A DNA stretch of 57,170 nt from Nonomuraea sp. SBT364 (GCF_001083785.1 NZ_LAVL01000043.1:1-57170); one strand, 5' to 3'; positions 13,164 to 22,862 are shown, counted from the stretch's first letter. Program-made: numbers and translations. The notes: generated from the sequence alone by a model not told the origin.

Positions 13164-15983
13164 GTGCCTGTACGTTTCGCGATCCTGGGTCCCGTGGAAG
13201 TCTCGGCAGGTGAGCGGCCGTTGCCCGCACTCGCTCCCCGGCACCGCGCGTTCCTCGGCTGCCTGCTGCTCCACGCGGGGCGTGCCCAGAGCGTCGAGCG
13301 GCTGATCGGCGCGGTGTGGGGGCCGACGCCGCCGGACACGGCGCGCGCCCAGGTGCACGCCGCGCTGGCGGCGATCCGGCGCGTCCTGCGCGCGGCCGGT
13401 GCGGCCGACCAGCTACGGACGAGCGTGGCCGGATACGTGCTCACCACCCGGCCAGGACAGCTCGACCTGGAGGACTTCACCGCCCTCGTGACCACGGCCG
13501 AGGACGATCCAGGGCAGAGCGCCCGGCACCTGCGTTCGGCGCTGGCGCTGTGGCGCGGGCCCGCGCTCGCCGACGTGCACGCGGACTACGCGCCGGGCGC
13601 ACGCGCGAGGCTTGAGGACCGGCGGCTGACCGCCGTGGAACGGCTGGCCGACCTGGAGCTCGCCGCTGGACGGCACGAGGGGCTCATCGACCTGCTCGGC
13701 GCGGAACTGGCGGGTCATCCGCTGCGCGAGCGGCTGACCGGGCAGCTCATGCTGGCGCTGAACCGCGCCGGTCGGCAGGCGGACGCGCTGTCCACCGGGC
13801 GCGGCTACCGGGCGCGCCTGGTCCGGGAGCAGGGCCTGGATCCGGGTCCCGCGTTCCTGGCCGTCGAGGAATCCGTGCTCCACGGACCCATCGGCCCGGT
13901 CGTGCGGGCTTCCGGCGCGACCGCCGGGGAGAGCCGGCGCGGGGAGCCGGCGGCCGTCCGGAAGGCGACGTTCCTGCCCTACGACATCGCGGACTTCGCC
14001 GGCCGCACCGCGGAGCTCACACAGCTGATCGACGCCCCCTCCCCCACGGGCGACGCCGTACCGTCGATCACGGCGATCGACGGCATGGCCGGCATCGGCA
14101 AGACCGCGCTCGCGGTGCACGCCGCCCACCACCTGGCCGCGCACTACCCCGACGGCCGGCTCTTCGTCGATCTGCACGCCCACACGGCGGGCAGGCAGCG
14201 GGTGACCGCCTTCGAAGCGCTGGAGGCCCTGCTGCGCCAGCTCGGCATCCGCGCCGAGGCCATCCCGGCGCAGGCGGAGGAGCGCGCCGCGCTGTGGCGG
14301 GCCGAGCTGGCGGGCCGCCGCGTCCTCGTCGTCCTGGACAACGCCGCCGACGCCGCGCACGTACGCCCGCTGCTCCCGGGCCCGTCCGACAGCCTCGTCC
14401 TCATCACCAGCCGACGCCGGCTGACCGATCTCGACGGCGTCCGGTCCCTGCCCATGGACGTGCTGCCGGCCGCCGACGCCACCGAACTCTTCACCCGGAT
14501 CGCCGGTGAACGCGCCGTCCGGGAGCCGGACGCGGTCGCCGAGGTCCTCCTGCTGTGCGGATTCCTGCCGCTCGCCGTACGCATCGCCGGAGCCCGCCTC
14601 CGCCACCGGCCCCGCTGGAGCGTCGCCTACCTGGCCCAGCGCCTGCGCGACGAACGGCGCAGGCTGTCGGAGCTGGCGACCGCCGAGCGCGGGGTGGCGG
14701 CCGCGTTCGCGCTGTCCTACCGGCAGCTCGACGAAGCCGAGCGCCGCCTGTTCCGCCTGCTCGGTCTCCACCCCGGGCGGGACGTCGACCCGCACGCCGC
14801 CGCCGCCCTGGCGGGCACCGCCGTCCCGGAGGCCGAGGAGAGGCTGGAGGCGCTGCTCGACACGCACATGCTCCAGCAGCACGAGCCGGGCCGCTACCGC
14901 TTCCACGACCTGCTGCGGCAGTACGCCCACGACACCGCCGCCGAGGAACCGCCGCCGGAGCGGCACGCCGCCCTGACCAGGCTGCTGGACCACCACCTGA
15001 GCGCCGCCTCCGCCGCCATGGACCTGCTCTATCCCGACAGCGCGCACCGGCGGCCGAGGACCGGCCCGCCGACGATGCGCTTCGGCGGCGTCGCCGACGC
15101 GCGCGCCTGGCTGGAGGCCGAGCGCGGCAATCTCGTACGATCCGCCGCGCACGCCTGCGACACCGGCCGGCCGGCCCACACCGGCCTGCTGGCCACGACC
15201 CTCTACCGCTACCTGTACGACCACGCGCTGCACGACGACGCCCTCACGCTGTACGGCAAGGCGCTGGCGGCGGCCCGGCAGCTCGGGGACCCGGCGGGTG
15301 AGGGCCGGGCGCTGACCGACCTGGGCTGGGTGCGCCACACGCAGGGGGATCACCGGCTCGCGGCGGAGCATTTCGAGCAGGCCCTGACCGTGTGCCGTAG
15401 CGCCGGCGACCGCAGGGGCCAAGCGCGTGCCCTGACCGGCCTGGGTGACGTGCGGGCCCGCACCGGCGACCACGGGGCCGCGCTGGCCGCGCTGGGCCGG
15501 TCGCTGGAGTTGTTCCGCGAGCTCGGCGACCGCTTCGGCGAGGCGGTGACCACCGACTACCTCGGCGTCGCGCACGAGCGGCAGGGCCGGTTCGCCGAGG
15601 CGGCCGGACTCCACCGCGAGGCGCTGGAGCTCTTCCGGGGCATCGGCAGCCGGGGCGGCGAAGCCGACGCCCTGCACCACCTCGGCGTCGCCCGCCTCCG
15701 GCAGGGCCGGCCGGCACAGGCGGACGGACATCACCGCGACGCGCTGGAGCTGTACCGCCGCTTCGGCTACCGGCGCGGCGAGGCCAAGGCGCTCAACGGC
15801 GTCGCGGCGGCCGCGCTGGCGCTCGGCGAGCCCGGCCGGGCGCGGACCCTGTACCGTGCCGCACTCGACGTGGCCGTCGAGGTGGGCGACCTCGCGGAGC
15901 AGTCCCGCGCCCGCACGGGCCTCGGCCTGCTGGACCGCGAGGGCGGGCACGACCGCGCCGCCCCCGTGAGAGCGAGCTCCTGA
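13164..15983 (+). CDS. AfsR/SARP-type STAND regulator with TPRs
   Basis: 939 aa from GTG 13164. The order is an OmpR-like winged helix (about 1-90, FAILGPVEVSAGERPL...), a BTAD helical domain (about 95-240), an NB-ARC ATPase with Walker A GMAGIGKTA and Walker B LVVLDNAAD, and a C-terminal TPR array (about 690-930, repeats with LGDxxxxxGDHxxA and YRRFGY). Such proteins bind direct repeats near promoters and activate antibiotic or stress genes after ATP and a signal. It is divergent from the AhpD/SDR/oxidase operon, its most likely target. An in-frame codon at 13095 is too far upstream of the first domain. Confidence 0.93.
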   Translation: MPVRFAILGPVEVSAGERPLPALAPRHRAFLGCLLLHAGRAQSVERLIGAVWGPTPPDTARAQVHAALAAIRRVLRAAGAADQLRTSVAGYVLTTRPGQLDLEDFTALVTTAEDDPGQSARHLRSALALWRGPALADVHADYAPGARARLEDRRLTAVERLADLELAAGRHEGLIDLLGAELAGHPLRERLTGQLMLALNRAGRQADALSTGRGYRARLVREQGLDPGPAFLAVEESVLHGPIGPVVRASGATAGESRRGEPAAVRKATFLPYDIADFAGRTAELTQLIDAPSPTGDAVPSITAIDGMAGIGKTALAVHAAHHLAAHYPDGRLFVDLHAHTAGRQRVTAFEALEALLRQLGIRAEAIPAQAEERAALWRAELAGRRVLVVLDNAADAAHVRPLLPGPSDSLVLITSRRRLTDLDGVRSLPMDVLPAADATELFTRIAGERAVREPDAVAEVLLLCGFLPLAVRIAGARLRHRPRWSVAYLAQRLRDERRRLSELATAERGVAAAFALSYRQLDEAERRLFRLLGLHPGRDVDPHAAAALAGTAVPEAEERLEALLDTHMLQQHEPGRYRFHDLLRQYAHDTAAEEPPPERHAALTRLLDHHLSAASAAMDLLYPDSAHRRPRTGPPTMRFGGVADARAWLEAERGNLVRSAAHACDTGRPAHTGLLATTLYRYLYDHALHDDALTLYGKALAAARQLGDPAGEGRALTDLGWVRHTQGDHRLAAEHFEQALTVCRSAGDRRGQARALTGLGDVRARTGDHGAALAALGRSLELFRELGDRFGEAVTTDYLGVAHERQGRFAEAAGLHREALELFRGIGSRGGEADALHHLGVARLRQGRPAQADGHHRDALELYRRFGYRRGEAKALNGVAAAALALGEPGRARTLYRAALDVAVEVGDLAEQSRARTGLGLLDREGGHDRAAPVRASS

Positions 15984-15996
15984 CACACCGCCCGGC

Positions 15997-16947
15997 TCAT
16001 GTCGCCGAGGTCAGCTCCGGGGGCCCCGCGACCAAGGCGGCACGCAGCCGGTCGTACGTCGGCGCCAGCCGGCGCAGGCCCGCCGCGAGCGCCGGGTCGT
16101 CGCCCGACACGAGCGGGCCTTGCAGCCCACCGACGATGCGGGCCTGTTCCACGGCGACGGCCTCGGCCGCATCAAAGCCGAGGGACGACAGGCAGGCCGC
16201 CAGGTCGTTGAGCCGGCGCGCGCCGACCCGCACCGCGAACGCCTGCCACACCGTCCTGACCTCGGGGTCCAGCCCTTCCTCCACCAGCCGGGCCGTGCGC
16301 TCGGCGGCCTCGGCCTGCCCGAGCGTGCCGGGAGCGACCGCCACGTCCGGCCGGCCGGCCAGCCAGAGCCGCCCGGCGGGCAGGGAGCGCCGCAACGCGT
16401 CCGCCGCGCTGACCCGCTCCCGCCGGATGAACCCGTGGCGCATCCGATACGGCCGCTCCAGATAGGAGATCAGCTCCCCGCGCCACGCCTCGGCGAAGGC
16501 GCCGGCCGGCAGCGTGGCGTACGGATAGCCCTGCGGGTCGTGCACGAGCACGGTGTCGTCGCCCACCTCCAGCACCACCACGTAGTGGTCGGCGCCGACC
16601 GCCTTGCCCGACCCCGGCTGGTAGGACAGCAGACCGAGTTCGAGCGGCCCGGCCAGCACCGGGCCGTCCTGGCAGGCGCGGCGCAGCCGGTCGAGCGCCG
16701 CCGGGGCCGATCCGCCGTCGAGGCGCTCGCACTCCCAGCCGAGCAGGCCGATCGCGGCGTCGAGCCCGAGCTCGGGGTCCCAGCCGAACGGGTCGAACAG
16801 CGGAAGCTTCCCGCCGATCAGCTGCATCCCGTACGGGGAGCCCGTCAGGACCTCGATCACGGCGGGAGGCGGCGCCTCAGCACCGAGGATCATCGCGAGA
16901 GAGTTGGCGTAGCAGTAGGGCCCGGAGCCGACATAGGTGACAGACAT
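15997..16947 (-). CDS. BtrH N-terminal-like/C39-peptidase-fold protein
   Basis: 316 aa. The first 180 residues resemble the butirosin BtrH N-terminal domain, a C39-like cysteine fold: Cys in GPYCYANSLAM, His in ADHYVVVLE and Asp in VLVHDPQGYP form the expected triad. The C-terminal half is helical with no recognised domain. BtrH transfers an acyl chain from a carrier protein to an amine; related proteins occur alone with unknown substrates. No carrier protein or aminoglycoside genes are near. I place the start at ATG 16947 because the family pattern begins MSVTYVGSGPYCYAN; ATG 17007 is possible. It is divergent from rph. Confidence 0.75.
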   Translation of the reverse strand: MSVTYVGSGPYCYANSLAMILGAEAPPPAVIEVLTGSPYGMQLIGGKLPLFDPFGWDPELGLDAAIGLLGWECERLDGGSAPAALDRLRRACQDGPVLAGPLELGLLSYQPGSGKAVGADHYVVVLEVGDDTVLVHDPQGYPYATLPAGAFAEAWRGELISYLERPYRMRHGFIRRERVSAADALRRSLPAGRLWLAGRPDVAVAPGTLGQAEAAERTARLVEEGLDPEVRTVWQAFAVRVGARRLNDLAACLSSLGFDAAEAVAVEQARIVGGLQGPLVSGDDPALAAGLRRLAPTYDRLRAALVAGPPELTSAT

Positions 16948-17126
16948 GCTCCCGCACGATGCCCCCTGACGCGGTGTCAGGGTCAAGCCGTGCCCAGCGG
17001 CTGACATCTCCCGCCACTTTCACCTTATAGCAGATCAGGGCGCCTCATGAGAAGTCGAAAAGTGCTCCATACTGCCCGTTGCGAACCGACCGGACGAACG
17101 ATGGGGCAACGGCCTTGCGCTACGTG

Positions 17127-19721
17127 ATGGGTTTCGAGCACATCGACTCGACGAATGCCGCGGACGTCGGCGGAAAGGGGGTGCACCTCGGCGAGCTCTC
17201 CCGCATCGACGGCATCCGCGTGCCGGACGGCTTCTGCGTGACGACGGACGCCTTCCAGCGGGTCGTGGCCGGGATGCCGTCGATCGACGCCCAGCTCGAC
17301 CTGCTGGCGCGCGTCGAACCGGACGACCACGCGGCGATCCGTACGCTGAGCGCCGACATCCGCCGCGTCATCGAAGGCGTCGCGATCCCCGACGACCTCG
17401 TGGCGGCGATCGGCGCGTCGCTCGACCGGCTCGGGGAGCGGGTCTCCTGCGCGGTGCGTTCCAGCGCGACGGCCGAGGACCTGCCGACCGCGTCCTTCGC
17501 CGGCCAGCAGGACTCCTACCTGAACATCACAGGCCTGGCGGAGATCCTCCGGCACGTCAGAAGGTGCTGGGCGTCGCTGTTCACCGAGCGGGCGGTGACC
17601 TACCGGCGCCGTAACGGCTTCGACGACCGGAAGGTGCGGATGGCCGTGGTCGTCCAGCGGATGGTGTTCCCGGACGCCGCCGGGATCCTGTTCACCGCGG
17701 ACCCGGTGACCTCGAACCGGAAGATCGCCACGGTGGAAGCCGGGTGGGGGCTCGGCGAGGCGCTCGTCTCCGGTCTGGTCGCCGGTGACGTCTACACGGT
17801 GCGCGACGATCGGGTCGTCAGCGCGGCGGTGGCCGACAAGCCGAGGTCCGTCCGGGCGACGCCGGGAGGCGGCACCCGGGACGAGCCGGTCGAGGCGCGG
17901 CTGCGGACGCAGCCGGCTCTGACGGACGAGCAGGTCGTCGGCCTGGTGCGGCTGGGCCGCCGGATCGAGGCGTACTACGGCCGCCCCCAGGACATCGAAT
18001 GGTGCCTGGCCGGCGGCGACTTCCACATCGTCCAGAGCCGGCCGATCACCACCCTGTTCCCCGTCCCCGAGACCGGCGACGAGGAGAACCACCTCTACGT
18101 CTCCGTCGGTCACCAGCAGATGATGACCGACGCGATGAAGCCGCTGGGGCTCTCCGTGTGGCGGCTGACGACCCTGCGGCCGATGTACGAGGCGGGCGGA
18201 CGGTTGTTCGTGGACGTGGCCCCGGACCTGGCGACGCCCGCGGGCCGCGCACGCCTCCTCGGGACCCTGGGGAAGGACGACCCGCTGATCCGGGACGCGC
18301 TCCAGAGCGTCCTCGACCGCGGCGACTTCATCCGCTCGCTCCCGGACGAGGATTCCGGCAGCGCACCCGCCGGCGGCCCGCCCGCCCTGATCGAACCCGA
18401 TCCGGCCCTGGTCACCGAGCTGATCCGGCAGAATCAGGAGTCCGTCGCCACGCTGCGGCGCGAGATCGAGCACCTGTCCGGGCCGGCGCTGTTCGACTTC
18501 GTCCTGGCCGACCTCGCCGAGCTGAAGCGCATCCTGTTCTATCCGCGGGGCATCCAGGCGATCATGACGGGGATGGCGGCGACCTCCTGGCTCAACGAGA
18601 ACCTGGAGGCTTGGCTGGGCGAGAAGAACGCGGCCGACGCGCTCACGCAGTCCGTCCCCGGCAACGTCACGTCGGAGATGGGGCTGGCGCTCCTCGACGT
18701 CGCGGACACCATCCGGCCCCACGCAGGCGTCGTGACGTTCCTGCAGCGCGTCGTGGACGAAGGCCGGGAGGGCGACGGCTTCCTGGACGAGCTGGCCGGG
18801 CTGACCGGGGGGCCGGAAGCGCGTGACGCCATCCGTGGCTACCTCGACACGTACGGCATGCGCTGCCCGGGCGAGATCGACATCACCAGGACGCGCTGGA
18901 GCGAGAATCCCGCCGTGCTCGTGCCCACCCTCCTCGGCAACATCAGGAACTTCGAGCCGGGCGCCGGCAAGCGGCACTTCGAGCAGGGACTCCAGGCGTC
19001 GCAGCGGAAGGAGGAGGACCTGCTGACGCGCCTGCGCGCGCTGCCCGGCGGCGAGGAGAAGGCCGAGGAGACCAAGCGGATGATCGACCGCGTCCGCACG
19101 TTCGCCGGATACCGGGAGTATCCCAAGTACGGCATGATCAACCGCTACTTCGCCTACAAGCAGGCGCTGCTGCGCGAGGCCGATCGCCTCGTCCGGTCGG
19201 GCGTCCTGCGCGAGCGGGACGACATCTTCTTCCTCCAGTTCCAGGAGCTGCGGGAGGTCGCGCGCACCGGAGCCGTGGACGCCGGGCTCATCCGGGAGAG
19301 GCGGGAGGCGTTCCGGTCGTACGAGGCGCTCACCCCGCCCCGGATCCTCACCTCCGAGGGCGAGGCCCTCAATGGCCGGTACCGGCGTGACGACGCCCCG
19401 CCCGGCGCGCTGACCGGCCTCCCGGTCTCGGCCGGGACCGTCGAGGGCCGGGCGCGGGTCGTCACGGACATGGCGCGGGCCGACCTGGTGGCGGGCGACA
19501 TCCTGGTCACCGCCTACACCGACCCCAGCTGGACCCCGCTGTTCGTCACCGTCGCCGGTCTGGTGACGGAGGTGGGCGGCCTGATGACCCACGGCGCGGT
19601 GATCGCCCGTGAGTACGGCCTGCCGGCCGTCGTGGGTGTGGCGCAGGCCACCCGATTGATCCGTGACGGGCAGCGGATCCGCGTCCACGGGACCGACGGC
19701 TACATCGAGCTCCTCGACTGA
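17127..19721 (+). CDS. rph: Rifampin phosphotransferase (rifamycin-inactivating)
   Basis: 864 aa, the expected length for Rph. An N-terminal ATP-grasp (PPDK-type) domain has GGKGVHLGEL, CAVRSSATAEDLPTASFAGQ and IEWCLAGGDFHIVQSRPI. The central rifampin-binding domain follows. The C-terminal swivelling His domain has the catalytic His822 in GGLMTHGAVIAREYGLPAVV, a sequence typical of Rph rather than of PEP synthase (which has a CxTSH-like region). The enzyme transfers the beta-phosphate of ATP to rifampin C21-OH. The start is ATG 17127 or GTG 17124; the family starts within a few residues of this point. Inducible resistance in actinomycetes depends on an upstream RAE element, which is only partly seen here. 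Confidence 0.93.
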   Translation: MGFEHIDSTNAADVGGKGVHLGELSRIDGIRVPDGFCVTTDAFQRVVAGMPSIDAQLDLLARVEPDDHAAIRTLSADIRRVIEGVAIPDDLVAAIGASLDRLGERVSCAVRSSATAEDLPTASFAGQQDSYLNITGLAEILRHVRRCWASLFTERAVTYRRRNGFDDRKVRMAVVVQRMVFPDAAGILFTADPVTSNRKIATVEAGWGLGEALVSGLVAGDVYTVRDDRVVSAAVADKPRSVRATPGGGTRDEPVEARLRTQPALTDEQVVGLVRLGRRIEAYYGRPQDIEWCLAGGDFHIVQSRPITTLFPVPETGDEENHLYVSVGHQQMMTDAMKPLGLSVWRLTTLRPMYEAGGRLFVDVAPDLATPAGRARLLGTLGKDDPLIRDALQSVLDRGDFIRSLPDEDSGSAPAGGPPALIEPDPALVTELIRQNQESVATLRREIEHLSGPALFDFVLADLAELKRILFYPRGIQAIMTGMAATSWLNENLEAWLGEKNAADALTQSVPGNVTSEMGLALLDVADTIRPHAGVVTFLQRVVDEGREGDGFLDELAGLTGGPEARDAIRGYLDTYGMRCPGEIDITRTRWSENPAVLVPTLLGNIRNFEPGAGKRHFEQGLQASQRKEEDLLTRLRALPGGEEKAEETKRMIDRVRTFAGYREYPKYGMINRYFAYKQALLREADRLVRSGVLRERDDIFFLQFQELREVARTGAVDAGLIRERREAFRSYEALTPPRILTSEGEALNGRYRRDDAPPGALTGLPVSAGTVEGRARVVTDMARADLVAGDILVTAYTDPSWTPLFVTVAGLVTEVGGLMTHGAVIAREYGLPAVVGVAQATRLIRDGQRIRVHGTDGYIELLD

Positions 19722-19741
19722 ACCCCCTGATATTCGGTGAG

Positions 19742-20908
19742 CTACACCATTATGGGCCGGGCGGGCAGCGGGCCGCTCTCGGGGTCGAACAGCAGCTCGG
19801 ACAGGTGCTCCACGCCGTGACAGACGGCCCCGACGGCCACGCACTCGTCGCCGAGCACGGAGGCCCGTAGTTCGGGAGTGCGCAGGCACATCGTCGCGAG
19901 CTCGCCTCTCAGCGGCTCCATCAGCACGTCGGCCGACCGGGAGAAGCCCCCGCCGAGCACCACCAGGTCGGGGTCGACGGTGAGGGCCATCGCGGCGGTG
20001 GCCAGCGCGAGCACCTTGACGTAGCGCAGCACGGCGCCCAGGGCATCGGGGTCGCGGCGCCTGGCGGCCTCGAACACCGCTCCCGCGACCGCGTCGGGCG
20101 GGGTGCCCGGTGCCACGGCGGGGACGGACCCCAGGAGCTCACCCGCGTGACCGAACCTGAACAGCGGATGCGCGCCGATCTCCGCCGCCGCTCCGCCGCC
20201 GCCGCGCAGCGGGACCCCGTCGAGGACGATGGCGGCCCCGGCCCGCCGGCCGACGTGCAGGAAGATCAGGTTCCGGGTGTCGCGGGCGACGCCCCTGCGG
20301 CACTCGGCGAGCGCGGCGAGCCTGCTGTCGTTCTCCACGAGGACCGCGCACCGCAGTCGCGCGCCGAGATGGCCGGCCAGCGGCACGCCCGCCCAGTCCT
20401 GGATGGCCCGTGAGAGCACGACGCGTCCTTGCAGGTCGACGTAGCCCGTGCTGCCCGCGACCGCGATCCAGACGTCCGAGGCGGGGGTGTTCGAGCCGGT
20501 CAGGCAGGCGTCGACGACCCGGTCCACGGCGGCCAGCCGCTCGGCGCGGGAGTGCCCGGGGGTGACCTGCTCGCGCGTGGTGTGCAGGACGTCGCCGTCG
20601 AGGTCGGCCACGACCGCGAGCACCTTGTGCGCCCCGATGTCGAGCCCGAGCACCCGGCCCGCTTCCGCGCGGAACCGGTAGCGGCGCGCGGGCCTGCCCT
20701 TCTCGCCGCCGCTGGGGTCGAGCTGGGTCACCCAGCCCAGCTCCATCAGGTCCTTGACCACCACCTTGATGGTGGCTCTGGCCAGGTCGGCGCGCTCGGC
20801 GAGCTGGGTCAGCGTCAGCGGCCCCCCGGCGCGCAGGGCGGAGAGCGCGGCGAGCGCGTTGAGACGGCGGAGCCGCTGAAGGTCGCCGCCGATCACGGGG
20901 AGCGTCAC
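19742..20908 (-). CDS. ROK-family transcriptional repressor
   Basis: 388 aa. An N-terminal MarR-like winged helix (LTLTQLAERADLARATIKVV) is followed by a ROK sugar-kinase-like domain with GLDIGAHKVLAVV and DLVVLGGGFSRS. The usual kinase zinc motif CxCGxxGC is absent, which fits a regulator without kinase activity. GTG 20908 has AAGGGTGAA just upstream. It is convergent with rph (20 bases apart). Its own region contains a perfect GTTCACC-N19-GGTGAAC repeat flanking a -10, a candidate operator. The sugar effector is unknown. Confidence 0.92.
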   Translation of the reverse strand: MTLPVIGGDLQRLRRLNALAALSALRAGGPLTLTQLAERADLARATIKVVVKDLMELGWVTQLDPSGGEKGRPARRYRFRAEAGRVLGLDIGAHKVLAVVADLDGDVLHTTREQVTPGHSRAERLAAVDRVVDACLTGSNTPASDVWIAVAGSTGYVDLQGRVVLSRAIQDWAGVPLAGHLGARLRCAVLVENDSRLAALAECRRGVARDTRNLIFLHVGRRAGAAIVLDGVPLRGGGGAAAEIGAHPLFRFGHAGELLGSVPAVAPGTPPDAVAGAVFEAARRRDPDALGAVLRYVKVLALATAAMALTVDPDLVVLGGGFSRSADVLMEPLRGELATMCLRTPELRASVLGDECVAVGAVCHGVEHLSELLFDPESGPLPARPIMV

Positions 20909-20909
20909 T

Positions 20910-20942
20910 GTTCACCCTTCTTGACGAATCTTAATGGTGAAC
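20910..20942. promoter_or_regulatory. ROK operator candidate
   Basis: GTTCACC (20910-20916) and GGTGAAC (20936-20942) are perfect 7-bp arms 19 bases apart. A minus-strand -10 TAAGAT (20933 to 20928) lies between them, as expected for autorepression. A second, perfect palindrome GGTGATCACC is at 20964-20973. Confidence 0.5.
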
Positions 20943-21095
20943 TCCATCATAAATGCTCATCGAGGTGATCACCACCCTGTGATCGTTCTTGTCCCGGCCA
21001 TGCGGCGGCAGCCGATCTCCGGGATGGCGTTCACCGGCTCGTCGGGCTGACCAGCAAGTCTTTCCTCCCGCTATGTCCCCTATCGAGGAGTATGC

Positions 21096-22844
21096 GTGCA
21101 TTCCGTTCGCAAGTGGATCGTTGTCGCCTTAGGCGTCACTCTGGCCTCGGCAGCCTCACCTGCACAGGCCGAGCCGAAGCCCGTGGACGTACAACTGCTG
21201 TCCCTCACCGACTTCCACGGCTACATCACCCCGCAGAACAACGCCGCCGACGGCACGATCAAGGATGCGCAGGGGAACACCCTGGTGGTGGGCGGCGCGC
21301 CGTACGTCGCGACGCATCTCGGCAAGCTCAGGGAAGGGCACCGGAACACGGTCACCTTCTCCAACGGCGACAACTTCAGCGGCTGGCCCACCGAGGTCTC
21401 CTACCACGCCGACGAGCCCACGATCGAGTTCCTGAACAAGATCGGGGTGGAGTTCACCTCGGTCGGGAACCACGAGCTGGACCGGTCCCTGGAGTTCCTG
21501 CGCGACCACATGGGCAAGGGCGAGTGCTTCGGCGAGATCGGGGTCGACAGCTGCTTCACCGACTCCGACGGGCGGCAGTTCCACGGCGCCGACTTCGCCT
21601 TCTCCACGGCCAACATCACCGAGAAGGGCGACACCCGCCCGGTGCTGCAGCCGTACGTGATCAAGCGCTTCCAGGGGATGCCCGTCGGGTTCATCAACCT
21701 GACGACGCCCACCACCGTGGACGGGTCCACCTCCTACCAGCCGTCGCTGGACAACCTGCCGCTGGTGGAGACCGCCGGCAAGTACGCCGCCATCCTGAAG
21801 CGGCGCGGCGTCGAGGCCATCGTCGCCAACGTGCACGAGGGCGGCTCGGCCGGCGCCGACTACAACGGCTGCGCCGACCCGATGAACGGGCCGATCTGGG
21901 ACTTCGCCAGGAACGCCTCCCCCGACATCGACGTCATCGTCACCGGCCACTGGCACGCGTACTTCTCCTGCACGGTCCCCGACCCCGCCGGCGACCCCCG
22001 CCCGGTCGTCGAGGCCGCCAACCACGGCCGCCTCATCAACGAGATCAACCTGAAGATCGACCGCCGCACCCGCGACGTCATCAGGTCCGCGACCACCGCG
22101 GTCAACCACCCCGTGACCCGCGACGTCACCCCCGACCCCGGCATGGTCAAGCTCGTCGACCACTGGAACGCCAAGCAGAAGGAGACCTACGCCAAGCCGT
22201 ACGGGACCATCACCGGCGACATCACCAGGACCCGCGACGCGACGGGGCAGAGCACGCTCGGCAACACCGTGGCGGACGTGGCGTACTTCGACTCGCAGCA
22301 GACCGAGGGCGGCAAGGCCGACCTCGCCATGGTGGCCGTGGCGCCGGCCAAGGGCTCCAACTCGCTCCGCGGCGACCTCAGGTTCGCCAAGGGGACGAAC
22401 CCCGCCGACAGTGACGGCCAGGTGCTCATGGGCGAGTCGTGGGCGGCGTGGGGTTACGCCAACCCGGTGCTCACGGTCTCGGTCCGGGGCTCGCAGCTGG
22501 AGCAGGCCCTGGAGCAGCAGTGGCAGGCGCAGGCCGACGGCAGCGTGAAGTTCGCGCCGCTGGCCGTGTCCGGGAACGTGCGCTTCTCCTACGCCCCGGA
22601 CGGGCCCGTGGGGGATCGGATCAACCCCGCCGACGTGATCGTCAACGGGCAGCCGCTCGACACCGGTAAGACCTACCGGCTCGCCGCGCTGGCCTACACG
22701 CTGCTCGGCGCCGACGGATACTCCGCCTTCGCCGGGTACACCGACGCGGTGCGCGGCAGCCGCGACTACGACGCCATGCGGGCCTACCTGCGGCAGGGGC
22801 CGCTGACCCCGCCCGCCCTGGATCGGGCGGTGCCGCTGACGTAG
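21096..22844 (+). CDS. Secreted bifunctional 5'-nucleotidase/metallophosphatase
   Basis: 582 aa. A signal peptide with cleavage near AQA (residue 25) is followed by a metallophosphatase domain with DFHGYI, SNGDNF, GNHELD and GHWHAYF, and a C-terminal 5_nucleotid_C domain with GNTVADV, ESWAAWGY and TYRLAALAYTLLGADGYSAF. It hydrolyses extracellular nucleotides to supply phosphate and nucleosides. The usual GHSH motif is GHWH here. GTG 21096 has GAGGAG five bases upstream. A strong hairpin follows the stop, so it is probably a single-gene unit. Confidence 0.93.
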   Translation: MHSVRKWIVVALGVTLASAASPAQAEPKPVDVQLLSLTDFHGYITPQNNAADGTIKDAQGNTLVVGGAPYVATHLGKLREGHRNTVTFSNGDNFSGWPTEVSYHADEPTIEFLNKIGVEFTSVGNHELDRSLEFLRDHMGKGECFGEIGVDSCFTDSDGRQFHGADFAFSTANITEKGDTRPVLQPYVIKRFQGMPVGFINLTTPTTVDGSTSYQPSLDNLPLVETAGKYAAILKRRGVEAIVANVHEGGSAGADYNGCADPMNGPIWDFARNASPDIDVIVTGHWHAYFSCTVPDPAGDPRPVVEAANHGRLINEINLKIDRRTRDVIRSATTAVNHPVTRDVTPDPGMVKLVDHWNAKQKETYAKPYGTITGDITRTRDATGQSTLGNTVADVAYFDSQQTEGGKADLAMVAVAPAKGSNSLRGDLRFAKGTNPADSDGQVLMGESWAAWGYANPVLTVSVRGSQLEQALEQQWQAQADGSVKFAPLAVSGNVRFSYAPDGPVGDRINPADVIVNGQPLDTGKTYRLAALAYTLLGADGYSAFAGYTDAVRGSRDYDAMRAYLRQGPLTPPALDRAVPLT

Positions 22845-22862
22845 GGATCTCCACCATCGCAT

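Noticed and set aside
13413..15986. Long antisense frame opposite the AfsR-like gene
   Set aside because: Opposite strand of a well-supported regulator; composition only.
17127..19721. Phosphoenolpyruvate synthase
   Set aside because: The domain order and the GGLMTHGAVIAREYG segment fit rifampin phosphotransferase, not PEP synthase.
17025..19889. Very long open frame (over 900 codons) on the minus strand opposite rph
   Set aside because: It is antisense to a clearly conserved gene and rich in Arg, Gly, Val and Asp without any domain; such frames arise from high-GC third positions.
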